Notes under the pieces: model-generated | The model's database searches: none | Seen by the model: the letters and a program-made list of their open reading frames with translations, nothing else | Told to the model about the DNA's origin: nothing | Part shown: one piece after another, positions 34,534 to 43,748 of the stretch | Numbering within the stretch: position 1 is the stretch's first letter | How the letters are laid out: every line of letters begins with the position of its first letter | Origin: Lichenicola sp964236105 | GTDB taxonomy: Bacteria > Pseudomonadota > Alphaproteobacteria > Acetobacterales > Acetobacteraceae | Assembly: GCA_964236105.1 (NCBI GenBank) | Contig: CAXSBC010000006.1 | Location: 186,001 to 250,000 of the forward strand | Length of the DNA: 64,000 nucleotides | Direction of reading: 5' to 3' | Translations under genes and position numbers: made by a program

Positions 34534-36552
34534 ATGACGAGCCTCGGCCTCACACAGATCCTGGGCGGGCTGCTCGGACCGGAGCTCGGCCGGTTCGCGC
34601 TGGCGCTGGCCTGCTGCCTCGCCGTCTGCCAGATGGCGCTGCCGCTGCTGGGCGCCTGGCGCGGCCGGGCGCGGCTGATGGCCACGGCGCCCGGCCTGGC
34701 CTATGGCCAGCTCGGCTGCCTGCTGCTGTCGTTCGCCTGCCTCGCGGCGGCGGCGATCGGCGACGACTTCTCGGTGCAGAACATCGCCGAGAACAGCGCG
34801 ATCTCCAAGCCGCTGCTCTACAAGATCACCGGCATCTGGGGGAACCACGAGGGCTCGATCCTGCTCTGGTCGCTGATCCTGGGCGCGTGCGGCGCGGCTG
34901 TCGCCTGGTTCGGACGCCGGCTCCCGACCTCGCTGCGCGCGCGCGTGCTGGGGGTGCTCGGCGGCACCGCGGCCGGGTTCGAGCTGTTCTGCCTGCTGAC
35001 CTCTAATCCGTTCGACCGGGTATGGCCGGCGCCGGTGGACGGGCACGGCATGAACCCGCTGCTGCAGGATCCCGGCCTCGCCTTCCATCCGCCCATCCTC
35101 TACGCCGGCTATGTCGGCTTCGCGGTGCCGTTCGCGTTTGCCGTCGCCGCCCTGCTGGAAGGCCGCATCGATGCCGCCTGGGGCCGGTGGGTGCGGCCGT
35201 GGGCGGTCGCCGCCTGGTGCTTCCTGACCTGCGGCATCGCGCTGGGCTCCTGGTGGTCTTACTACGTGCTCGGCTGGGGCGGCTACTGGTTCTGGGACCC
35301 GGTCGAGAACGCCTCGCTGCTGCCCTGGCTGACCGGCACCGCCCTGATGCATTCGGCGATCGTGGTCGAGAAGCGCGAGGCGCTGAAGGTCTGGACCGTG
35401 CTGCTGGCGATCGGCACCTTCTCGCTGTCGCTGTCCGGCACCTTCCTGGTGCGCTCGGGCATCCTCAACTCGGTGCACGCCTTCGCCAACGACCCGACGC
35501 GCGGGGTGTTCATCCTGGGCCTGCTCGGGCTGGTGATCGGCGGCGCGCTGCTGCTGTTCGCGGTGCGCGCGCCGAGGCTGTCCGCGGGCGGCATCTTCGC
35601 GCCGCTGTCGCGCGAGGGCGCGCTGGTGCTGAACAATATCGGGCTGTGCGCGATCTGCGCGGTGGTGCTCACCGGCACGATGTATCCGCCGTTCATGAGC
35701 CTGCTGGCAGGCCAGGCGATCAGCGTCGGCAAGCCGTTCTTCGACGCCACCGCAGCCCCCATGGCGCTGCCGCTGCTGGCGGTGATGGCGATCGGGCCGC
35801 TGCTGCCCTGGAAGCGGGCGCGGCTGGCGCCGGCGATCGGCAGGCTGTGGTGGGCGGCGCTGCTCGCCGGCGCCGTCGGGCTGGCGGCGCGCTTCGGGCT
35901 GCGCGGCCTGCTGCCGGCGCTGGCGCTGGCCCTCGGCGTGTGGGTGATCGCGGCCAGCCTGGCCGAGCTCGCGCATCGGCTGCAGCTGCGGCGCCTGCCA
36001 CTGCGCGACAGCCTGGAGCGGGCCCGTCACCTGCCGCGCGCGGTGTTCGGCGCAGCGCTCGCGCATGCCGGCGTCGGCATCACCGTGATCGGGCTCGCCG
36101 GCATGAGCCAGGCGAGCCATGCCATCGTCTCCGTCCATCCCGGCGACGGCGTGACACTGGCCGGCTACCGCTGGACGCTGCAGGACCTCGCCGACGCGCC
36201 GGGCCCGAACTACCACGCCCGCACCGCCACCATCCTCGTCACCCGAAACGGCCGGCCGGTCGCCACCCTGCACCCGTCGCGTCGCGACTTCGAGGGGCAG
36301 AACCAGACGACGACCGAGGTGGCGATCCACACCAACCTGGTGTCCGACCTGTATGCCGTGCTGGGCGACGAGCATGGGCAGGGAGCCGACCGGACGGCCG
36401 TGCTGCGGCTGCACTACAATCCGCTGGCGCCCTGGATATGGCTGGGCGGGCTGGTGATGGCGCTCGGCGGCGGCGTGTCGCTCAGCGACCGGCGCGTCCG
36501 GGTCGGCGCGCCCCGGCGGGCCCGCGTGCGGGTCGCGGTGCCGGCGGAATGA
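34534..36552 (+). CDS. ccmF: Heme lyase component CcmF
   Basis: CcmF is the large membrane subunit of the heme lyase that attaches heme to apocytochromes. The 672 residues give over a dozen hydrophobic helices. Motifs: ENSAISKPLLYKITGIWGNH, EGSILLWSLILG, the WWD motif GGYWFWDPVENASLLPW, and HSGILNSVHAFAN-type LVRSGILNSVHAFANDP. The start follows ccmE by 7 bp and its stop overlaps ccmG (ATGA). Length is normal. Confidence 0.97.
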   Translation: MTSLGLTQILGGLLGPELGRFALALACCLAVCQMALPLLGAWRGRARLMATAPGLAYGQLGCLLLSFACLAAAAIGDDFSVQNIAENSAISKPLLYKITGIWGNHEGSILLWSLILGACGAAVAWFGRRLPTSLRARVLGVLGGTAAGFELFCLLTSNPFDRVWPAPVDGHGMNPLLQDPGLAFHPPILYAGYVGFAVPFAFAVAALLEGRIDAAWGRWVRPWAVAAWCFLTCGIALGSWWSYYVLGWGGYWFWDPVENASLLPWLTGTALMHSAIVVEKREALKVWTVLLAIGTFSLSLSGTFLVRSGILNSVHAFANDPTRGVFILGLLGLVIGGALLLFAVRAPRLSAGGIFAPLSREGALVLNNIGLCAICAVVLTGTMYPPFMSLLAGQAISVGKPFFDATAAPMALPLLAVMAIGPLLPWKRARLAPAIGRLWWAALLAGAVGLAARFGLRGLLPALALALGVWVIAASLAELAHRLQLRRLPLRDSLERARHLPRAVFGAALAHAGVGITVIGLAGMSQASHAIVSVHPGDGVTLAGYRWTLQDLADAPGPNYHARTATILVTRNGRPVATLHPSRRDFEGQNQTTTEVAIHTNLVSDLYAVLGDEHGQGADRTAVLRLHYNPLAPWIWLGGLVMALGGGVSLSDRRVRVGAPRRARVRVAVPAE

Positions 36553-37121
36553 GCGCCGTCACGCCCGATGCGTCGCGGCGGCGCATCCTGACGGCGGCAC
36601 CGCTGGCCGTCGCCGCCGCGGCCGGGGTCGGCTTCTGGACCATGCTGGCCGGCATGCGCCGGGGCTCGTTCGACCCGCACGACATCCACGCCCCGGCGCT
36701 GAACCGGCAGGTGCCGGCGTTCGCGCTGCCCGACCAGGCGCCCGGGCACGGCTTCTCGGCCGCCGAGCTGCGCGACGCCAGGGCGCCGCTGCTGGTCAAC
36801 TTCTTCGCTTCCTGGTGCATCCCCTGCGTGATCGAGGCGCCGGTGCTGGCGGCGTTGCAGGGCCGGCTGCCGGTCTGGGGCATCGCCTACAAGGACCGGC
36901 CGGAGGATGCCGCCGGCTTCGTTTCGCGCACCGGCTCCCCCTACATGCGCCTCGCCGCCGACCGCGACGGCCTGTCGGCGATCGAGTGGGGCGTGTCGGG
37001 AGTGCCGGAGAGCTTCCTGATCCGGCCGGGCGGCATCATCGCCTGGCATGTCGCCGGCCCGCTGACGCCGGAGATCGTTGCGGGCGAGCTGCTGCCGCTG
37101 GCGGCGAGCCTGCGACGATGA
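36549..37121 (+). CDS. ccmG: Thiol:disulfide interchange protein CcmG (DsbE)
   Basis: A membrane-anchored thioredoxin-like protein that reduces apocytochrome c cysteines before heme attachment. The 190-residue product has an N-terminal anchor (about residues 14-35) and the active site FFASWCIPCVIEAP (Cys90, Cys93). It also has the CcmG-specific acidic/variable loop (GIAYKDRPEDAAGFV) and the cis-Pro region GVSGVPESFLI. It overlaps ccmF upstream and ccmH downstream. Confidence 0.94.
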   Translation: MSAVTPDASRRRILTAAPLAVAAAAGVGFWTMLAGMRRGSFDPHDIHAPALNRQVPAFALPDQAPGHGFSAAELRDARAPLLVNFFASWCIPCVIEAPVLAALQGRLPVWGIAYKDRPEDAAGFVSRTGSPYMRLAADRDGLSAIEWGVSGVPESFLIRPGGIIAWHVAGPLTPEIVAGELLPLAASLRR

Positions 37122-37567
37122 GGCGCATGCTCCTCGCGGCCGCGCTGCTCGCCGGCGTGACGCTGCCGGCGCTGGCGGTGGACGACCCGTCCGAGATGCT
37201 GCGCGATCCGCGCCAGGAAGCGCGCGCCGAGGCGATCGGCGCCCAGCTCCGCTGCCTCGTCTGCCAGAACGAGAGCATCGAGGATAGCGGCGCCGACCTC
37301 GCCCGCGACCTGCGCCACCTGGTGCGCGCCCACGTCGCAGCCGGCGACAGCGACCGGCAGATCATCGACTGGATGGTGGTCCGCTACGGCGACTTCATCC
37401 GCCTGCAGCCGCGCCTGCGCCCGGCCACCCTGCTGCTCTGGCTCATGCCGCTGCTGGCGGTGGGCGTCGGCGGACTGGCGGCCTGGCTCGGGCTGCGCCG
37501 CCGCCCGTCCGCGCCGGAGCCGCTGGCGCCCGAGGAGCGCGCGAGGCTGGCCGAGCTGGTGCGCTGA
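37118..37567 (+). CDS. ccmH: Cytochrome c maturation protein CcmH
   Basis: CcmH is the heme-lyase subunit whose Cys pair binds apocytochrome c. The 149-residue product has a signal peptide (MLLAAALLAGVTLPALA), the motif AQLRCLVCQNESIEDS (Cys46, Cys49), the three-helix bundle, and a C-terminal membrane helix (TLLLWLMPLLAVGVGGLAAW). This is the short CcmH form; the TPR part is supplied by the next gene, ccmI. It overlaps ccmG (ATGA) and ccmI (TGATG). Confidence 0.95.
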   Translation: MRRMLLAAALLAGVTLPALAVDDPSEMLRDPRQEARAEAIGAQLRCLVCQNESIEDSGADLARDLRHLVRAHVAAGDSDRQIIDWMVVRYGDFIRLQPRLRPATLLLWLMPLLAVGVGGLAAWLGLRRRPSAPEPLAPEERARLAELVR

Positions 37568-38298
37568 TGCAGGCGATCTTCTGGATCGAGGCCGCGCTGC
37601 TGACGCTGCTGGCGCTGCTGCCGGCGGCAGCGGCGCTGCGCGGCACGCCGCGGCTGCACGACCGGCGCGAGCCGGCGCTGGCGCTGCACCGAGCCCAGCT
37701 GCGCGAGCTCGAGCGCGACCGCCGCGACGGGCTGATCGCGGCCTCGGAGCATCAGGCCGCGCGGCTGGAGGTGGAGCGCCGCCTGCTCTCGGCCGCCGCG
37801 GGCGCCCCGGGGCTGGCGGAAGCGTCGGCGACGGACGGGCGCGGCGGCTGGCTCGGGCTGGCGCTCGTGCTGCCGGCCGCGCTGGCGCTGTATCTGCTTG
37901 GCGGCCGTCCCGGGCTGCCGGCCCAGCCGGTGGCGCAGCGCATGGCGCAGGCGGAGTCCCGCATGCAGGAGGACGAGGCGCTGATCGCCACGCTGCGTCA
38001 GGGGCTGGCGCGGCTCGATCCGGCAGCACCCGAGGCGCGCCAGGGCTATATCCTGCTCGGCCAGGCGGACGCCTCGCGCAGCGACTGGGGCGCCGCGGCG
38101 GCAGCCTGGCGGGTGGCCCTGGCGCACGGCTTCGACCCGGCGCTGGCCATGCAGGCGGCCGAGGCGCAGAGCCGCGCCGACGGCGGCGTCAGCGCCGACT
38201 CCGCCGCCCTGTTCCGCCATGCCCTGCAGGCGGCCCCCGCCGACGCGCCGTGGCGCCAGCTGGCGGAGCAGCGCATCGCCCAGTCCGAGCATCATTGA
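37567..38298 (+). CDS. ccmI: Cytochrome c maturation protein CcmI
   Basis: CcmI is an inner-membrane TPR protein that holds the C-terminus of apocytochrome c for the heme lyase. The 243 residues carry two N-terminal helices (IFWIEAALLTLLALLPAAAA; LGLALVLPAALALYLLGGRP). Between them a cytoplasmic loop has the family pattern HRAQLRELERDRRDGLIA and EVERRLL. A periplasmic TPR-like part follows. It closes the ccm operon. The C-terminal region is shorter than in some homologs. Confidence 0.9.
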   Translation: MQAIFWIEAALLTLLALLPAAAALRGTPRLHDRREPALALHRAQLRELERDRRDGLIAASEHQAARLEVERRLLSAAAGAPGLAEASATDGRGGWLGLALVLPAALALYLLGGRPGLPAQPVAQRMAQAESRMQEDEALIATLRQGLARLDPAAPEARQGYILLGQADASRSDWGAAAAAWRVALAHGFDPALAMQAAEAQSRADGGVSADSAALFRHALQAAPADAPWRQLAEQRIAQSEHH

Positions 38299-38329
38299 GA
38301 CGGCGATGCATCGTGCCCATGTCGGCATC

Positions 38330-38491
38330 ATGAGCAACGATCCCGATCCCGGCCCTGTCCTCCCCGACGCCGCCGCCGAAGCGACCGACGCGCCTGCCAC
38401 CAAGCCGGAACCGGAGATCGGCGGCCCCAAGGGCCCGGAGCCGACCCGCTACGGCGACTGGACGGTCAAGGGACGCTGCATCGACTTCTGA
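38330..38491 (+). CDS. Succinate dehydrogenase assembly factor 4-like protein (DUF1674)
   Basis: The 53-residue product is recognisable from its C-terminus, GPEPTRYGDWTVKGRCIDF, the hallmark of SDHAF4/DUF1674 proteins, which assist flavinylated SdhA during succinate dehydrogenase assembly. The N-terminal half is a Pro/Ala/Asp-rich unconserved segment, as usual. An in-frame ATG at 38306 would add 8 residues; neither start has a strong ribosome site. It is 31 bp behind ccmI and may be co-transcribed. Confidence 0.85.
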   Translation: MSNDPDPGPVLPDAAAEATDAPATKPEPEIGGPKGPEPTRYGDWTVKGRCIDF

Positions 38492-38592
38492 GCGGCCCCG
38501 GCGTCAGGTAGCGATACCCTCGCGTAACGATCCGGCCTAGTCTGGTCGCCGGCACGACAGGTGCCGACACCCGGGCTGCATGGCTGGATCGC

Positions 38593-41500
38593 ATGGCGCC
38601 GTTCCACTTCTCCGGCACGATCCGGGCCGGCAGGCCCGCCCGACCCCGGCCCGGCCGCCACCTGCTGGCGGCGTGCCTGCTCGCGGCGCTGGCGACGCCG
38701 GCCCGCGCCGACGACTTCGAGCTGCCCGGGCTGCCGGTCGACAGCATGATGTTCGTCCGGATGCTGCAGCAGCGCCATCCCGCCGGCGCCAGCGCCGCCG
38801 AGCGGGATCGTGCGGAGGCCAGCGCCGCGGCGGCGGAAACGACGGGCAACCGGGTCGCCCGCGTGGCGGCGCTGGAGAACCGGCTGGGCATGGACCAGGC
38901 CGACGCCGACCTCTGGCTGTCGCTCGCGCGCGCCGAGCTGGCGCTGCCGACCCCCGATCCGGCGCGTGCCCTCGATGCCGCCTGGCAGGCGCAGGAGAAC
39001 ACGGAGAAGGTTGGCGACAGGGCGCAGGCGTTCGGCGTCATGGCCGACGTGCTGCTGGCGGAAAAGCGCCCGTCGCAGGCGGGCGAGGCGCTGGAGGCGG
39101 CGGTCGCGGCCGCACCCGACGATCCCGGCTACAGGACCCGCCTCGCTGCGGTGAACGCGGCTGCCGGGCTGCTGGTCCGCCGGGTGCGCACGGAGGCGGA
39201 CGCCGAGCCGCCGCGCGCCTGCATCGGCTTCAGCGTGCCGCCGTCGCGCCGCAACGATTTCCATGCCGAGGACTGGGTGACGCTGAGCCCTGCGGTGAAG
39301 GACGTCGCCATCACCCACGAGGGCGACGAGATCTGCCTCTCGGGCCTGCCGCTCGCCACCACCACGCAGGCGACGATCAGGGCCGGCATGCCGGGCCAGT
39401 CCGGGCTGCGGCTGAAGCAGGAGGCCAACGTCGCGCTGACGCTGGGCGATCGCACGCCGCTGCTGGCCTTCGACAACCGCATGTTCCTGCTGCCGCGCGG
39501 CCAGGCGCCGCGCATCGTGCTGAGCAGCACCAACATCGCCTCGGTGAAGATCCGCATCGCCTATTTCAGCGAGCGCACGATCCAGCCCTGGACCGCCGAC
39601 CACCGGCTCGGTACCGCCATCGACAGCTACGTGGCCAGCAACCTCGACAAGGACGGCGCGCGCATCGTCTGGTCGGGCCGGGCGGCGATCCCGCACTACC
39701 AGCGCAACGCCCGCCAGCACGTGGTGCTGCCGCTGCCGGCCGACGCGATGGTCCTGCCCGAGCTCTACGCCGTCGCCGTGACGGCCGACGACGGCCATGA
39801 TACGAGTGACGTGCAGGCGGTGCAGCCGGTGCTGCAGACCGATCTGGCGCCCACGGTGTGGCGGGGCGCCGATGGCCTCGCGATCCAGCTCCGCGGCTAT
39901 TCCGACGCCGGGCCCCGGAGCGGCGTGCATCTGCGGCTGCTTGCCCGCAACAACGACATCCTGGCCGAGACCGACACCGACGCCGGCGGCTTCGCGCGCT
40001 TTGCCGCCCCGCTGCTCGCCGGCACCGACCAGATGGCGCCGGCGACGATCCAGGGCCTGGCGGCGGCGGACGGCGCCAGGCCCGCCGACTTCGTCAGCCT
40101 CGATCTCGACAGCGCCGCCTTCGACCTGTCGGGCCGCGGCACCGGCGGCCTGCCGCAGCCGGGTCCGGTGGATGCGTTCGCCTGGACCGATCGCGGCATC
40201 TACCGTCCCGGCGAGACGGTGCAGCTCATGGCCCTGCTGCGCGATCCGGGCGGGCGGCCGGTGTCGCTGCCGGTCCGGGTGCGGGTGCGCCGCCCGAACA
40301 ACCAGATCTTCCTGGACAAGCCGGCCGACGCCGCCGGCGACGCGTCCGCGCATCTGGCGGTGACGCTGTCGAACGGCGCCGCCGCCGGGATGTGGAGCGT
40401 CGAGCTGCTGACCGACCCGAAGCGGCCGCCGGTCGGCCGCACGACGTTCAAGGTCGATGCCTTCGTGCCCGACCGCATGGCGGTCAGCCTCGGCGCCCTG
40501 CCGGCCACCCTGGTGCCGGGCAGCGCGGCGCAGGTGCCGGTCAACGCGCGCTTCCTGTACGGCGCGCCGGCCGCCGGCCTCACCGGCGGCGCCACCATCA
40601 CGCTGGATGCCGCCCAGACGCCGCCTGCCGCCCTGTCCGGCTACCGGATCGGGCTGGTGGACGAGCAGTTCGCGCCGGCCGCGATCAAAACCGATCTGCC
40701 CGCCACCGATGCCAGGGGCATGACGACGCTGAACCTGTCGCTCGACAGCGCGCCCGACAGCACGCATCCGGTGCAGGCGCATCTCGACGTGGTGGTGAAC
40801 GATCCCTCCGGTCATGGCGCCCGGGCGCAGGCCGACCTGCCGGTCCGCGCGTCCGGCCCGCTGATCGGCATCAGGCCGGCCTTCACGGACGCCGTCGATG
40901 CCGGCGCCGAGGCCGGCTTCGACATCGCCGCGATCGACCCAGACGGGCGCCGCATCGCCCTGCCCGCGCATCTCAGGCTGGTGCGCGAGCAGCCCGACTG
41001 GCGCCTGGTCACGCGCGGCACCCTCGCCTCGTTCGAGACGGTGTGGCGCGACGAGCCGATCGAGAGCCGGGACGTGGCCATTCCCGCCTCGGGCACGCTG
41101 CATGTCGCCCGCCGTCTCGCCTTCGGCCGCTACCGGCTCGAGGTCGCGCAGACCGCCGGCCTGTCGGCGAGCTCGGTGCGGTTCCGCTCCGGCTGGAGCG
41201 AGTCCGGCAATCCGGACGTGCCGGACGCCGCCGACGTCTCGGCCGACCACGCCCGCTACGCCGCCGGCGACACCGCGCGGGTGCATGTCACGGCACCGTT
41301 CGCCGGGCCCGCCACCCTGCTCGTGCTGACCGACCGGGTGCAGTCGACGCGCAATGTCTCGCTGGCCGCCGGCGGCTCGGACTTCGATGTGAGGATCGAT
41401 CCCGCCTGGGGACCCGGCGCCTATGTCGCGGTGCACGCCTACCGGCCTGGCGGCGGCACCCGGCGTCCGGACCGCGCCATCGGCCTGGTCTGGCTGGCGA

Positions 41501-43748
41501 TCGACCCGGCCGGCCGCCATCTCGACACCGCCTTCACGGCACCCCCGTCCGCGCGTCCGGCCGGCCTCGTGCATGTCCGCCTGCACACGCAGCCCCGTGC
41601 CTGGGCCAGCATCGCCGCCGTCGACGAGGGCATCCTCCGCCTCACCGGCTTCGCCTCGCCGATCCGGCCGCGCACTTCCTCGGCCGGCGGGCGCTCGGCA
41701 TCGACATACGCGACGACTGGGGCCACCTGATCGCGCCGGGCGAGGGCGAGGCCGCCGCCCTGACGCAGGGCGGCGACGAGGGCGGCGACGACAAGCCGAA
41801 CATCCCGCAGACCATCCTGTCGCTGTTCCAGGCGCCGGTGCAGGCGGATGCCAACGGCGACATCGACGTGCCGCTGGCGCTGCCCGATTCCGCCGGCCAG
41901 GTCAGGCTGATGGCGGTGAGCTGGAACGGCACGCGCGTCGGATCGGCCAGCGCCGACATGCTGGTGCGCGACCGGCTGGTGGCCGAGCCGCTGCTGCCGC
42001 GCTTCCTGGCACCCGGAGACAGCGCCCGGATCGGCCTGCTGCTGCAGAACCTGGAGCTCGCCGCAGGCCCGGTGACCTGGCGGATGACCGCCGACGGCCC
42101 GGTCGCGTTCGACGGTCCGGCCACCCAGACCCTGACGCTGGCCCAGGGCGCGCAGGCGATCCCGACGCTGATGCTGCGCGCCACCGGCACCGGAACCGCC
42201 ACCCTGCATCTCGATGTCGATGGGCCGGGCGGCTTCCATGCCAGGCACGACGCCACGCTGATGCTGCGCACCAGCCGCCCCCGCCTGGTCACCGCCAGCA
42301 CCGAGCCGCTGGCGGCGGGTGCTGCCGCCACCCTGGCAGCACCGGCGGCCGGCTACCTGCCCGGCTCCTGGACGGCATCGGCGAGCTTCGGCAGCGCCGT
42401 GCGCTACGATGCCGGCGCGCTGCTGACGGCCCTCGACGACTATCCGCTGTTCTGCCTGGAGCAGGCGACCAGCAAGGGCCTGCCGCTGACGCTGGCCCCG
42501 ACTGGGTTCCCCGGCCGCGCCGCCCGGCTGCAGCGGCTGGTGGAGGCGGTGCTGGACCGGCAGCGCTTCGATGGCGGCTTCGGCCTGTGGTCGGCGAGCG
42601 ACGAGGCCGAACGCTGGCTGTCGGCTTATGCCACCGAGTTCCTGCTGCGGGCCCGTCATGCCGGGGCCACGGTTCCGGACGCCGCCCTGCGCGACGCGCT
42701 GGCGTTCCAGGCGCAGTCGCTCGACCAGGACGCGTCCGATCCCAAGGCGCTGGCAGCACGGGCCTATGCGCTCTACGTGCTGGCGCTCGGCGGCGACGGC
42801 CGGATCGGCCGGGCGCGCATCCTGTACGAGGCGCTCGACACGCTGCCGACGCCGCTGGCCCGCGCCCAGCTCGGCGCCGCCCTGGCGATCGGCAACGACC
42901 GGCCGCGGGCCGACGCCGCGTTCGCCGCCGCAGCCGGCTCCGGCGACCGGCAGTTCTGGGCGTTCGACTACGGCGACACGCTGCGCGACCAGGCGGCCAT
43001 CGCCGTGCTGCTGGCGGAGAACGGCGCGCCGGCCTCGCTGCTCCGCCCGGTGCTGCAGCGCCTGCCCGGCAGCGACCTGAAGCCGGACGAGCTGTCCACG
43101 CAGCAGCAGGCCTGGCTCGCCGCCGCCGCGTTCGCCGCCGGCGGCAGCGCCGGCCCGGTGCGGATCAGCCTGGAGGGCCGGGCGCTGCCGCCCGCCACGC
43201 TCGTCAGCCTGCCGCTCGCCGGGGAGGCGCACGTCCGCAACGACGGCGACGCGCCGGTCTGGCGCAGCATCCAGATCTCGGGCGTGCCGGTGCAGGCGCT
43301 GCCGGCGGCGAAGTCCGGCCTGCGCGTTTCCCGGCGCTTCTTCACGCTCGACGGGCAGCAGCTGGATCTCGATCATCTCAGGCAGAACGACGAGTTCGTG
43401 CTGCTGTTCGAGGGCGGGCTCGCCAGCGCCGACCGGGCGCATCAGGTGCGGCTGCTGCAGGGACTGCCGGCCGGGTGGGAGATCGCCCGCCGCCTCGGCC
43501 CGGATGCGGCGCCGGGCATGGACTGGCTGGGCAAGCTGTCCACGCCGCGCGCCATGCCCGCCGCGGACGACCGCTACGCCGCGGTGATGACGCTCGATGG
43601 TGACACGCCGGGCTTCCGGCTCGCGGTCCGGCTGCGCGCCGTCACCGTCGGCACCTTCGGCATGCCCGGGGCGGACGTGGCCGACATGTATCAGCCCGGC
43701 CTGTTCGCCCGGCAGGGCAGCGCCACCATCACCGTGCTGCCGCCGTGA
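38593..43748 (+). pseudogene. Bacterial alpha-2-macroglobulin, split by a single frameshift
   Basis: Bacterial A2M proteins trap proteases in the periplasm. The first part (1045 codons to a stop at 41730) has a signal peptide (LLAACLLAALATPARA) and macroglobulin-like domains (DRGIYRPGETVQLMALLRDP). It reads sensibly only to VDEGILRLTGFASP near 41660. The rest, HFLGRRALGIDIRDDWGHLI to the stop at 43748, is one frame over. One missing base at about 41659-41661 would give a continuous protein of about 1718 residues. The second half keeps the thioester motif CLEQ (42453-42464). The stop overlaps the pbpC start, the classic A2M-PBP1C pairing. Clean coding on both sides suggests a recent mutation or a sequencing error. 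Confidence 0.85.

Noticed and set aside
38593..43748. Two separate genes in the alpha-2-macroglobulin region
   Set aside because: The second half has no start or ribosome site at the junction and continues the same protein family across a one-base shift.
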